Assembly: GCF_030272615.1 (NCBI RefSeq)
Contig: NC_081409.1
Location: forward strand, 22,960,406-23,024,405
Direction: 5' to 3'
Source: Cryptomeria japonica
Lineage: Eukaryota > Streptophyta > Pinopsida > Cupressales > Cupressaceae
Length of the DNA stretch: 64,000 bases
Shown: piece by piece, positions 23,709 through 33,979 of the stretch
Layout of the letters: each line of letters opens with the position of its first letter
Position numbering within the stretch: the stretch's first letter is position 1
Program-made: the position numbers and the translations under genes
The notes under the pieces: model-generated
Databases searched by the model: none
What the model saw: the letters and a program-made list of their open reading frames with translations, nothing else
What the model was told of the DNA's origin: nothing

Positions 23709-24314
23709 TCAATTCTGCTCTCTTGGTATCTGCTCAAAGTCTATCTTCGTGAACTGTTGTTTCAAGTCATCCACCATCCTTTTATAGGGCATTAATTTCT
23801 CATCCTTTGTTTGGTAGTCATTAGTTGCTTGACAAATTACAAGTTGAGAGTCCCCAAAAACACGAAATTCTTGGATCTTCCACTGAACTGCAATCCGTAA
23901 TCCAGTTGTTAATGCCTCATATTCCGCTATGTTATTAGTGCAAGGAAATGATAGTCGATACGATTTTGGTATAGAATCCCCTTGAGGAGTTATGAAGAAG
24001 ATGTCAGCTCCTGCCCCATGCTGTGTGTATGAGTCGTCAAAGTATAGTTGCCAAGGCTTTGCATGTGACACTGTTAAAATGGATTCATCTGGAAATTCTA
24101 AAATTAGAGGAACATCATCTAACATGGGAGCATCTGCTAACTGATCTACGATACCTTGTCCTTTTATTGCTTTTCTGTCCACATACTCGATGTCGAATTC
24201 ACTCAAGAGCATCACCCATTTGGCTAGTCGCCCAGTAAGTGTTGCTTTATTGAGAAGGTATTTCAATGGATCGATCCTTGCAACCAACTTAGTCTTATGA
24301 GTTAGCATGTAATG
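23709..24314 (-). pseudogene. Second (archaeal-type) RNase H of the Tat element
   Basis: After the link LAKWVMLLSEFDIEYVDRKA comes a second RNase H: WQLYFDDSYTQHGAGA (first Asp), NNIAEYEALTTGLRIA (Glu) and FRVFGDSQLVICQ (Asp). A second RNase H between the first one and the integrase is a specific feature of the Tat/Ogre branch. It is bounded by in-frame TGA codons at 24315-24317 and 23709-23711. Confidence 0.85.
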
Positions 24315-24824
24315 TCATAATTTATGTGAAGCAAAGACCACAGTGAGACATGCACGCTCAATTGGTGTGTATTTTAGCTCATATCCCACCAATGTGTGAC
24401 TGATATAGTAGATTGTCTTTTCTTTGCCCTCAGCAACTTGTTGTGCTAAGAGTGCCCCTAGTGCTATTGAATTAGCTGATATGTATAGTAATAGAGGTTG
24501 ATCTGGAACTGGTGGATTTAGAAGACAATCTTTGAGTGCCTGGAAAGCTTGTTGACAATTAGCATCCCATTTGAATTTGATGTTTTTATGTGGCAAGTGC
24601 TGAAAAGGATTACATTTATCTATAAGTTGTGCTATGAATCTTCGTATGGACTAAAGTCTCCCTTGCAAAGATCGAAGTTGACTGATATTTCATGGTGGTT
24701 GCATCTCTAGGATGGCCTTGACTTTTGCTGGATCGGCTTCGATTCCTCTTTTTGACACAATGAATCCCAGGAGCTTCCCGGAGGTTACTCCAAAGACACA
24801 TTTCTTGGGGTTTAATCTTACTTT
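24315..24824 (-). pseudogene. RT connection and first RNase H of the Tat element
   Basis: The upstream part carries the RT thumb/connection (RLNPKKCVFGV, GFIVSKRGIEADPAK). The gypsy-type RNase H follows, with QPLLLYISANSIALGALLAQ and KYTPIERACLTVVFA. In-frame stops are at 24690-24692 (TGA) and 24651-24653 (TAG). The usual catalytic Asp of the YxDAS motif is read as Ser here (YISANS), so this domain has probably lost activity or mutated. Confidence 0.8.
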
Positions 24825-26021
24825 TTATTTTTCCAACCGATCAAAGACGACTGAAAGTATGTCCAAATGTGTATCTTTGTCTACTGATTTACCCAAGAGG
24901 TCATCAACATAATCTTCCACAATAACGTGCATGAGATCATGAAAGATAGTAGTCATGGCTCTTTGATATGTAGTGCCTGCATTTTTTAGCCCAAAGGGCA
25001 TGACATTCCAGCAGAAGGTTCCCCAAGGACAAGTAAATGTTGTTTTGTGCTGATCCTCGGATGTGATTTTTATTTGATTGTAACCAGAGAATCCATCCAT
25101 CAAAGATAACATTGCATGACCTGCTGTGAGATCGACAATCAAGTCAATATTTGGTAATGGAAAATCGTCCTTAGGACAAGCTTTGTTGATGTCTCTTAAA
25201 TCTGTACATATTCTGATACTACGATCTGGTTTACTGACAGGCACTAAGTTGGAGATCCATTCGGGATAATCAATTGGGTGTATGAATCCGACATCCAATA
25301 ATTTCTCAAGCTCTGCTTTGACTAATAATGCCACTTGTGGATGCATCTTTATTAATTTATGTTTCACTGGTTTTGCCCCCGGTTTAACTATCAAATGATG
25401 CATTACCAAATCCAGATCCAATCTAGGCATATCAGCGTATGACCATGCAAAGTTGATTTGTCGTTCTATGAAGAAACTTATGAACTTTGACCTTTCTGAC
25501 TCTGTCAAAGATTGAACCAGGAATATGTTGTGTGGAACTTCTTCTGTGCCAATGTTTGTTTTGATAGTCTCCTCTACCAACATGGATGACTTTTCCTCAT
25601 ATGATGCTGGGAGAATGTCGAGCCTTCCATCTTCTGGTGCCTCAGAGAGGTTTTCGCCCTCAGATACATCCTTTCTTTTTACTTTTGTGGGGTCAGACAA
25701 CGCCACAATGTGGTTTTCTCCATAAGACCCCTGATTTGTTTTTATTTTTATATTTTTGCAACTGGAAGGTCCGACACCCTCACCAAAATATGCCATGTTG
25801 TTGAGATCTATAGTGTATCCCGCTTTATGGTCCCCAGGGGGAAGATCATCTTGTATGCCAAGATAGTCAATAAAAGCTTCATCATTTTGGAATGTGTCAA
25901 ACTGTGCAGGTCCTTCATGGTCCCAGTCAATAAGTTGGTGGTGAACAAGGGGAAGGCCTTTGATGTCTTCGAAGTTAGTGGGGCTAAGAGTGAAGATGCA
26001 GTTATATTCAGGTATGTCGAG
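24825..26021 (-). pseudogene. Reverse transcriptase of the Tat element
   Basis: A clear gypsy RT: LEKLLDVGFIHPIDYPEWIS, RICTDLRDINKACPKDDFPL, LMDGFSGYNQIKI (first catalytic Asp), WNVMPFGLKNAGTTYQRAM and EDYVDDLLGKS (catalytic Asp pair at about 24900-24911). It copies element RNA into DNA in the cytoplasmic particle. It lies in the same frame as gag and integrase. An in-frame TAA at 24825-24827 follows directly after the palm/thumb junction. The N-terminal part (25500-26021) is an acidic linker. Confidence 0.92.
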
Positions 26022-26774
26022 TTAGTTATCGAGGTCATCATTGGCACTCTTCTCATCAGTCTCAATCGTGAACGAATCCAAATTATCATTACTAGTAGCG
26101 CATTCTGGGACAGGTGTTCTCATTCTATGTGATTTTGACCTAGAACCTAGAGGCAAGGACTGTATGGGATCCTCTGGGGTTGTTTCTTGACCCACTTTGA
26201 ATTTTCTATAAAATTCCTCTTCTTCTGTGGGTTCACCTAGTTTTCTGAATGTCTTGGTGAGCTCATAGTAATTGGTGGATTTGTCTAAACCCCATTCCCA
26301 TTCATTGGAGTCTGTGGAATAGCGATTTTCTTGTTGAATTTTGGCAGCTTTGATTTGTAATGCCTCTTCTGTCTTTTGAGTGTGGACCTTGGAAGTCACG
26401 AAACCAAGTCCCTTCGAGCGTTCCTTTTTGAATGTCAATTCAGGTTGTAAAGGTTCAATGATGCCTTCCTTTCTCAAGCCAAGAGGGCTTTTGCCATCAT
26501 ACCCAAATTTTTGTAGGATCTTGAACCCTTTGCCATACTTTTCACATGGTATGCTGATGTGATCTTGTGTATCATTTTTAGGGTCTTCGTAAAGCATTTT
26601 GTATAAGTCTTCCTCTTCCAGTTCACCCCATCTTTGAAAGATAGTAGGGTCCCATTTGAGTATAATGATAGATACCTTCTTATTAGGATGTGGTCTTCCA
26701 TATTCTTTTGGTGAACTCATAACTTGTTGTAAGCACATGGTTTGATTCAAAGTGTATTCACCCATGCCCTTGTC
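26022..26774 (-). pseudogene. Protease-RT spacer with G-patch-like motif
   Basis: Same frame as the rest of pol, bounded by stops at 26775-26777 (TAG) and 26022-26024 (TAA). The part GFKILQKFGYDGKSPLGL followed by KEGIIEPLQP and SKGLGF fits the glycine pattern of a G-patch, a short RNA-binding or helicase-activating motif. The rest is charged and shows no other domain. A G-patch next to the protease is known in some retroviruses; its role here is inferred only from the pattern. Confidence 0.65.
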
Positions 26775-28106
26775 CTAAAATTTCCCTTTAAGCTCACCTT
26801 GTTTTGAGGTCGAAGGTTTTAATGATTCAGGATCAATGTATGCAAAAGAAGGGACAACTTCCCTATTACTTGGAATAATAGTCTCAGTTTTCAGTCTCAA
26901 GTTATTGCAGTACATGAATAGATTAGGATCACCATTAACTATTATCTCAACTCCATTGTGAGGAAACTTAATGCATTGGTGATATGTAGATGGGACTGCC
27001 CTCATTTCATGAATCCAAGGACGTCCTAGTAATATATTGTATGTGAGATCTAGGTTTAGGACTTGACAAACCACATCCTTCGTAACTGGCCCAACTCTGA
27101 GAGGTAAGGTGATTGTGCCCTTGGATGAACGTTCTTCATCATCATATGCCTTGATGGTAATTTTGTTTGTAGAATTCACAGCTTTATCAGAATATCCCAA
27201 TTGTTTAATAGTGCTCAATGTACAAATGTTTAGACCTGCTCCTCCATCTATCAGGACTCGTTTTATTCGATGTTTGTGTATGAAGGCTTCAATGTGTAAA
27301 GGTGCATTATGTGGCTAACTTATAGAGGCATCATCGGCTTCTGTGAATGTAAGGGAGTGTGGAACAGAAAGGTATCCCACCATGGCTTGAAACTGGTCCA
27401 CGTTCATATCAGTAGGGACAGCAGTGTCTCTCAAGATTTTGTCAAGGATAGCTTTATGCATGGGGGATATGCGTAAGAGCTCAAGGATGGAGATGTGCGT
27501 GGGTGTTTTCCCTAACTGTTCTACAAGGTCATATTCAGGCTTAGTTATCGAGGAAGCGGTGTTTTTAGCTGGAGCACCTTGCAAAATGAATTTACCTCGA
27601 TGAGTTGTAACATTACATTCAGAGGTAGGTTCGGAAGAAGATCCAATGCCTTTTAAGACAATCTTGGGTCTTTGGGTAGAATTCTCAGGCGTTTTGTCCT
27701 TGATGATAATGGTAGAGATATAATTGTCCATCGAAATGTGATTGATAGTTGAATCATAGTTATAGGATGCTCTGGTATAGTTAGTTTGGTCATCTGTGGC
27801 TTTAGATTTTCCTTTGTCATGCTTTGGGAATGGTTCCTTAAACATCTCATGTTCTTGATTGGAAGAGTGTCCTTCGATCTCAATGTCACCTCTATCAATA
27901 AGATCTTGTATGATGTTCTTCAGTCGGTGACAATTTCCTATTTTATGTCCTTTGCTCTTGTGAAATTCACAATACTCGTCATCATTCCACCAATTTGGTT
28001 TGACCTTTGGTTCATATGGAGGAAAATTTGGAACTGTGATTACCTTGTTTGCCACTAGCTTCTTGAAAACTGACTCAAGTGGTTCTCCCAATGGAGTGTA
28101 CTTCCT
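26775..28106 (-). pseudogene. Zinc knuckle and protease of the Tat element
   Basis: CEFHKSKGHKIGNC followed by HRLKNIIQDLID is the Tat/Athila variant of the nucleocapsid knuckle. The protease follows: RVLIDGGAGLNICTL (active-site Asp) and NLDLTYNILLGRPWIHEM. An in-frame TAG at 27315-27317 lies between them. The protease would cut the polyprotein. Confidence 0.85.
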
Positions 28107-29822
28107 TCATGACTTTGAAGTTGTTTGAGTATTCACTTGATTGTTTGTAGAGCTTGATCCAGAAAAAATGATTTTAGGTCGCACTGTATTGGCATCCACA
28201 ACACCATCATTGACTGTGATCTTGTTTTTATTCCAAAATCTTGGCTTATCTTTTCCTTTATAGTCATCTTTGTTTTCCTTGAATATCTTAATGACTCCTT
28301 GTTCAATTAGGACCTTCTCTATTGCTAAGTCTTTTTCAATGACATCCTTAAAGGTGGACAAACAAGCTTTTCTTAGGTCATAACGAATGTCTTTGTTAAC
28401 ATTTTGGGTGAACATCTCTGCCATTTGTTTTTGTGGAATTTCACAAGAGCATCTACTTGCTAGATTCCTCCATCTTTGTAAAAATGATGAAAAAGACTCT
28501 CCATCCCTTTGCTTGGTGTTGCACAAAGTAGTGACTGATATATCTGTCTCTATGTTGTATGAGAAATGTTGGATAAATGCCTCTGCTAGATCACCCCATG
28601 ACTTAATTCCAGGTGGAAGTTGGGAGAACCATTTCATAGCTTGATCTCCTAAGCTTTGTGGGAATAATCTCATCAAATATGTCTCTTCTGCTGCTACTTC
28701 AATGCAAGCCGTGAAAAATTGTCTTATGTGTGCCTTAGGATCCCCTTTTCCTCTCTACTTATCAAACTTAGGTGTCACAAAGTGTGTAGGAAACGGAGGC
28801 ATTGGAATGCTTTTGTCAAATGGATAGGGACATATGTCTCTCATTGTGTAAGTTGGCTTCGGTGTATTTATGTCCTCCATTCTCTTTTGTAAATCCTTAA
28901 TTTGTTGTTCCAAATTGTTCTTAGATGGAGACCGACTTCTTGGACCATACCCCATTCCTGAAGCACCGAGTGGGGGAAGAGCATGTTGCATATATGGATG
29001 ATATTGATCATACACATGTTCACATGGAGGAGGTCTATAATGACGTTGCGTATATGGACCACTTGGTATAGATTCATGAGGAGGAGCGGAATATCTACTT
29101 TGTCCTTGTATACCATACTCTATAGGAATGTCATGAGTTTGTTCTAATGTGTTGCCCCCAAATTTGACGTGGGGTTTCCTTGTGTCCAAATTTTGAGCAT
29201 GCCTTTGAATATCCAATTGTTTTGGTGGTTGGTCCTTAGCATTGGTATGTGATTGAGTATATTTTTCTGCATAAGACCTCCATAATGGTCTGCGAAGGTG
29301 AGTATCATATGCTTGACCATGTGTGTATGGGACCTCTGGTTTTTGAAACAAAGATGATGGTGATTCAGGCACCATATGTGGTCCTCTATTGCCTCCACTA
29401 TTAGGCCTCCTTTGATCCATGTTGGAGTGAGTTTGTTGCAAAGGTCCATGTTCCATTATTTGAGACATGTCAAAATCATGAGGGATCTTGGCTCCACTTT
29501 GTGCCATCACTTGTAGAAAATATTGTCTATCTCTCCTCATTATTTCCTCAACCAATCGATTGAAATGGGGATTCATAATGGTGTCTTCCACTTCTTCCGA
29601 ATGTACTGAAATATTGTTCATATTGTCATTGTGTGTATTATTGTTGTTTGTAGTGTCCATGTTCTCAACATTTGGAATGTTTCTATAGGCATCCATGTCA
29701 AGTAATGTAGTATGATCAAAATTGAAAATGATATCATTGCCATATTCATAGGAACTCATGTTTGCGGACTCTTGAGCCTCTTTAGCTTCTCTCCTAGATT
29801 TTTGGGAACGGGTTTCAACCAT
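28107..29822 (-). pseudogene. Gag of the Tat element
   Basis: The frame starts with ATG at 29820-29822 (MVETRSQKSRREAKEAQ). The N-terminal third is polar, rich in Asn, His and Pro, with DLQKRMEDI-like coiled coil near residue 310-340. The capsid (Retrotrans_gag) follows: RLFPQSLGDQAMKWFSQLPP, SWGDLAEAFIQHF and DGESFSSFLQRW. Stops occur at 28755-28757 (TAG) and 28107-28109 (TGA). From here to 22305 the frame never shifts, which sets the start with good confidence. Confidence 0.88.
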
Positions 29823-30315
29823 GAACTAGGTATTGACCAAGATGTGTGAGACTAGATGAATATGGAAAGAGTATGGAAGACCAAGAGTTGGATGGAATGT
29901 AAACGAATCTGAGGAGTACTTGCAATGTCCAAAGTGTAAGACCAAGTATGTATGTAGTAGAGTAGGTGTGGCTTCCAAAGAGATGATAGTTTCTCTTGAT
30001 GAGGTAAGTTGACCTTGACTCTAAGTAAGACCAAATGAGACACAAAGGTGATAGACCTTGATGAGGGACCACTTAGCAAAATGTTGTTGTATGTAATGTG
30101 TTGACAAAGTATGATGAGGACAAGCAAGTGACCTTTTGACTCAAGTTTAGACAAATGTGAATGTAATGTAAGGTGTAAAGCAATGATGGACTTTGTGAGA
30201 CCCAAAGACAAGTTGATTGCTAGATGAAAAACCCCAGAGAGATAACCTAGGAAGCTCAATAAGTCTGAAACTAACTGTTCTTGTTTGCTGAATTATGAAA
30301 GTTTTCAATTTTGAA

Positions 30316-30540
30316 CACAGACGTGCCTGTATATTTCACAGACGCGCTCAAAGGACACAGACTCTATTCTGTCAGACACATACGCGCTTAAATGACACAG
30401 ACGTGGTTCTGTCAGACACAAACACGTTTCTGAGATGCTGTAAATGCAATGTTGCTCAAAAGACATAGACGCGTTTCTGCCCTTCACAGACAAGGTTAGA
30501 TGACATAGACGCTATTCTGTCAGACACAAACGCGTTTCTG
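30316..30540. repeat. ACAGACGCG-type repeat array, leader copy 1
   Basis: CACAGACGCG, CATAGACGCG and CAGACACAAACGCG words recur about eight times with variation. The plus-strand orientation is opposite to the array at 17860-18135. Confidence 0.65.
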
Positions 30541-31739
30541 CAAACTTTGTGTAATTTTTCCAATCTGTGAAGTTGCTTGTTGTGACCAAATCTAAATGTT
30601 TGACTATTTTTCGTGACAAGAGGACACAGTGTTGATGAGGACTCAATGTTTGCAAGTGTTTAGACTCCAAAATGACTCCAAAAAAAAAAGTATGTTGTTT
30701 GATGTAAAATTGTTTTGCATACACTTGAAGACACAATGTTTTGATGTTTGGTCTTGAATGTTTGATTGTTCAAAAAATAAGTCAAGCACAATTCTTATGG
30801 CTAGCCAAGACAATAGTTGTTGATTCCACATGGAGTTTCCCCTGAGGCTACGCTATTCAGAGCGGATACTTAGATGCTTGACCCCACTGGCTCCACCCTC
30901 GGCACTCACTTCTCGAGGCAGCCAAGCATCAGTCCCCACAAAAACTCCTCGTGGCAAACTTTGTATCTCTACTAAGAACCGTATGTATGTGGGCCGCTAC
31001 CAGAGGTCCGACCTCCTGCCCCAACAACTAGAAGGATTTTGGCTTCTAAAACAAAAAGGTGCTAGTAAGGGCATCCGCTCGTGTGGCCATACATGCGACA
31101 CTTTCAACTCTGTAAATACAGAAGGCTCCTGGCCAGTAGGGGTTACGCCCTACAAATGATCAAATAAATTTGATCAAACGGGTTTATGGGGAGACATAGT
31201 GTCGGTATGAACTAATCAGTACACATTATCCATAGTTTTCACCATGAATACAGTTATTTATAGTGGTTTGGAAGAAGATGGCTTTTCTTTTGCTACCACT
31301 TGAGTCGTTCTCTCCTCACTAGTAGTCCTAATGACCACATGGGGAGACAGACCCTCTAAAGATTAAACAAAAAGAGCCTATTGCTCAAGACACAAAAGAC
31401 AATGGTTCAATTTTAGTGCACCAATTGAAGTGTTTGCTAATCTATGAAAACAAGGCACACAATAAAGATCAAAAACCCTTACCAAGGTCTTGCAACAAAG
31501 ATCTATTAGTAGTTTGGATTGTTTCAAATAATCACCCCTTCCTACAAGCACACAAGTTAGGTAAATTTTAGATCCAAAAGACTGTGAAATAGGGGCCTTC
31601 GACAAAACGATTTTGCTTTCAAAAATAGGCTGCACCAATTTCGTTAGCTAGATCTGAAGATGTTAGCTCAAAATAAACCAAATCTGAAATCTGAATGATG
31701 CAAAATCGAATCAAAGAAAACCCAAAATGTAACAAATTC

Positions 31740-31985
31740 ACACAGACGCGGTTATCAGAAACATAAATGCTATAAAATTTCACAAACGCATCAAAAGCCG
31801 ACACAGACACGGTTCCAGAACACAAACGCGGCTCCTAGACGTAGACATGCCTGAAAACTCCACAGACGCGACTTTCGGAACTTGCAGAAAAATAAAATAC
31901 TGTCGAGGACGCAAATGCGATTCCAGATGTCGCAGACGCAGCAAAAAATCAAAAAACGCGATCCGAAAGTACGCAGACACGAAAA
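31740..31985. repeat. ACAGACGCG-type repeat array, leader copy 2
   Basis: A second set of about nine CACAGACGCG or ACAAACGCG words lies close to the primer site. Confidence 0.65.
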
Positions 31986-32071
31986 TATCAAAATGTTGTC
32001 AAAAATGTCAAATCTGCATCTTCAAAACAGAAAATCTGCAACAAAAAACGTTAAATGCAAAAAGGACAAGA

Positions 32072-32089
32072 GTCCCACCGGGTGTGCCA
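32072..32089 (-). promoter_or_regulatory. Primer binding site of the Tat element
   Basis: On the minus strand TGGCACACCCGGTGGGAC lies three bases after the 5' LTR end. It does not match initiator Met tRNA. Which tRNA it pairs with cannot be fixed by eye. Confidence 0.7.
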
Positions 32090-32092
32090 AAA

Positions 32093-32836
32093 TGTATACG
32101 GTGAAAATGGATAACAACAATATTGAAACACTAAATGAATTCAACCACAAAACCCTAGCCTAACAACAACAAAGATCCACCATAACATATGAAGATTACC
32201 TAAAACAATGCAAATCAAATGAAATCACAAAGATTATACCATCACATGTCCAATAGGGTTTGGATCTCCATTCTTCCTATCTCCATTGATCTTGCTTGAT
32301 ATATTTGCTCTCAGATTTTATATATGCACAAGAGCTCAACAAAGAACAGAAATGTGGTTGCAAGTAGGATCGCATGTAAAAGGCGTAGTGTAGTCGAGTG
32401 CGTAATTGAGTTAGTTAGGGTTTGATAACAAAGGAAGCATCTCCTTATATAGAAGACACTATAAGAAATGGAGGGATAAGACTAAGAGGTGTAAAAGATA
32501 AATGGTCGACTATGATTAGAGGGTAGGTAAAAGAAATAATAAAATAATGAGAGGGCAGGTAGTGTATGAATTAAGAGATGAATGGCATGTGTCATTGGAG
32601 AAAAAGGTTAATTAATTAATTAAATAAATAAATATTTATTTAATTAATAGGAGAAGTGGGATCAATTAAATAAATAAGATATTTATTTAATTTAGGAAAG
32701 GATAATTTAAATAAATAAAGGTATTTATTTAAATATGAAATAAGGCTAGAAAAGAATAAATGAATTAATTAAATAAATAAAGATTTATTTAATTAATAGA
32801 AGAATTAGGCTTAAGATAATTAAATAAATAAAGATA
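32093..32836 (-). repeat. 5' LTR of the Tat element, outer 37 bp missing
   Basis: A close copy of 16564-17345 but ending at AATAAAGATA. The final 37 bases present at 17309-17345, including the TGTAGACACC start, are absent. The 39-bp flank duplication follows instead. A minus-strand TATA box lies at 32444-32451. Confidence 0.92.
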
Positions 32837-32875
32837 TGTATGCATAATGTGGACATGCAGTCAAGACATAGTGAC
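32837..32875. repeat. 39-bp flank duplication, right copy
   Basis: 38 of 39 bases match 16525-16563. Sequence downstream continues the PPR remnant. Confidence 0.85.
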
Positions 32876-33352
32876 TGTTTGACAAAGACACCTGAAAGAG
32901 TTTGTATCTCTTGGAATACAATGATTGCAAGATTCACATGAAATCGATTTGTTCAATCGGTTTTAGAGAAAATACAAATAGAGTGTGTGGTGCAAGAAAT
33001 TGTTGGTTAAAGTATGGTTTCTAAAGGAGCCCCTGTCTATTGTCACATATTTCAAAATCCCATTGTATTGAAGGGTTCTTGCAAAAAGAAAAATTGTTAA
33101 AAGAGAATTGTTTTGTAGGAAAATCTTCAATTTACACTTTATATTGACCTTCAAAGTTTGGTAGTCCTCCAACGCTAATGGCTAGTTGCGGGTTATATAC
33201 GAAAGGCAGAAGCACAGTAAAGGCATGTGAACTATTTGATTTATTGTTTCGGATGTATCATCTCATGGAATGAAGCGAAAGGATTGCAGATTGTGAGCAA
33301 AATGGATTTTGCAAGGAAGCTTTCAAAAGCTTTGAGTTTATGAAGAATGCCA
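32876..33352 (+). pseudogene. PPR gene remnant, middle piece
   Basis: Directly after the duplication the plus strand reads LFDK, a one-base shift, then TPERVCISWNTMIARF. This is the classic (V)FDKMPERxVxSWNxMI turn of PLS-class PPR repeats, and it continues the MYA-CG helix upstream of the retroelement. A second repeat follows at 33230-33350: ELFD, then IADCEQNGFCKEAFKSFEFM. The TRIM element then interrupts it. Confidence 0.8.
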
Positions 33353-33509
33353 TGTTGGCAGTGAACTGCCCCCTTTCAGTGAGGTGTTCAACATTAACCT
33401 CGGGATTCGTGACATGGCAGTGAGCCTCCCGTGGATCTGGGTTAAGTCTGGCGCTTGCAATGAGCGTTGATAGTTCGAGCTTTTGACGTAATGACAAACG
33501 ATTCCAACA
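33353..33509 (+). repeat. 5' LTR of TRIM 2
   Basis: 157 bp with TG...CA ends, a direct copy of 33821-33979. Confidence 0.88.
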
Positions 33510-33511
33510 AT

Positions 33512-33524
33512 TGGTATCAGAGCC
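33512..33524 (+). promoter_or_regulatory. Primer binding site of TRIM 2
   Basis: TGGTATCAGAGCC matches the plant initiator Met tRNA primer site exactly. Confidence 0.9.
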
Positions 33525-33536
33525 ATGGGTCATTGG

Positions 33537-33774
33537 TTTTTTTTTTGTTGCGCCAGTGGTATCCCCATGACCTAGCCTAGTGCCCAACCCGCCTTACCTT
33601 GGTTTTACTTATTGCCAAGTCGGGGTTCGGGAAGGGGCGAGACTAATCCACTGGGGATGTACCAAGCCACCCGCAAGCCAGGTGCATCGGGTGATTCCGG
33701 ACCTCAAAGTCGAACCCGAGACCAATGGGGAGCAAACCCATGGCCCAAACCAACTCTGCTACCCGTGCGGGCTC
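33537..33774 (-). mobile_element. tRNA-derived SINE nested in TRIM 2
   Basis: On the minus strand it has an RNA polymerase III A box (TAGCAGAGTTGG, 33750-33761) and a B box (GGTTCGACTT, 33707-33716) at the normal spacing. It ends in a run of ten A (plus-strand T at 33537-33546). The 13-bp sequence CCATGGGTCATTG occurs on both sides (33523-33535 and 33775-33787) as an exact target duplication. Length is about 238 bp. All standard SINE features are present. Confidence 0.88.
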
Positions 33775-33820
33775 CCATGGGTCATTGATTTGAATCCCTC
33801 TGGTCGCATTGAGGGGGGAT

Positions 33821-33979
33821 TGTTGGCAGTGAACTGCCCTTTTGTCAGTGAGGTGTTCAACGCTAACCTCAGGATTCGTGACACGGCAGTGAGCCTCTCA
33901 TGGATCTGGATTAATTCTGACATTTGTAGCAAGCGTTGATAATTCAAGCTTTTGACGTTAACGGCAAATAATTCCAAGA
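33821..33979 (+). repeat. 3' LTR of TRIM 2
   Basis: 159 bp, direct copy of 33353-33509, with the terminal CCAACA changed to CCAAGA. Confidence 0.85.

Larger units (their letters stand above)
29823..32071 (-). other. Leader (5' untranslated) region of the Tat element
   Basis: About 2.2 kb between the primer site and gag. It contains two arrays of ACAGACGCG-type words (30316-30540, 31740-31985). It also has a less AT-rich block at 30830-31160 that is open on the plus strand for 109 codons but has no domain I know. No minus-strand ORF of note. Long leaders are usual in Tat elements. Confidence 0.7.
16564..32836 (-). mobile_element. Tat-type Ty3/gypsy retrotransposon with antisense ORF
   Basis: A 16.3-kb element in minus orientation: 5' LTR 32093-32836 (outer end missing), primer site 32072-32089, leader, a single gag-pol frame from 29822 down to 22305, a long 3' region with a plus-strand ORF, and the 3' LTR 16564-17345. 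Two RNase H domains in tandem between RT and integrase, a large size and an antisense ORF before the 3' LTR are known hallmarks of the plant Tat/Ogre branch. It interrupts a PPR pseudogene. By eye the LTRs differ at roughly 20 sites over about 740 bases, so the insertion is of moderate age. Confidence 0.92.
33353..33979 (+). mobile_element. TRIM (miniature LTR retrotransposon) 2, carrying a SINE
   Basis: Two direct repeats, 33353-33509 (157 bp, TGTTGGCAG...TCCAACA) and 33821-33979 (159 bp, ending CCAAGA), flank a short non-coding centre. A primer site (TGGTATCAGAGCC, 33512-33524) lies two bases after the first repeat. A purine tract (GAGGGGGGAT, 33811-33820) lies directly before the second. 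Without the SINE the centre is only about 60 bp. No clear 5-bp target duplication (TGCCA versus CACCC). Related to TRIM 1 at 44981-45352. Confidence 0.88.
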
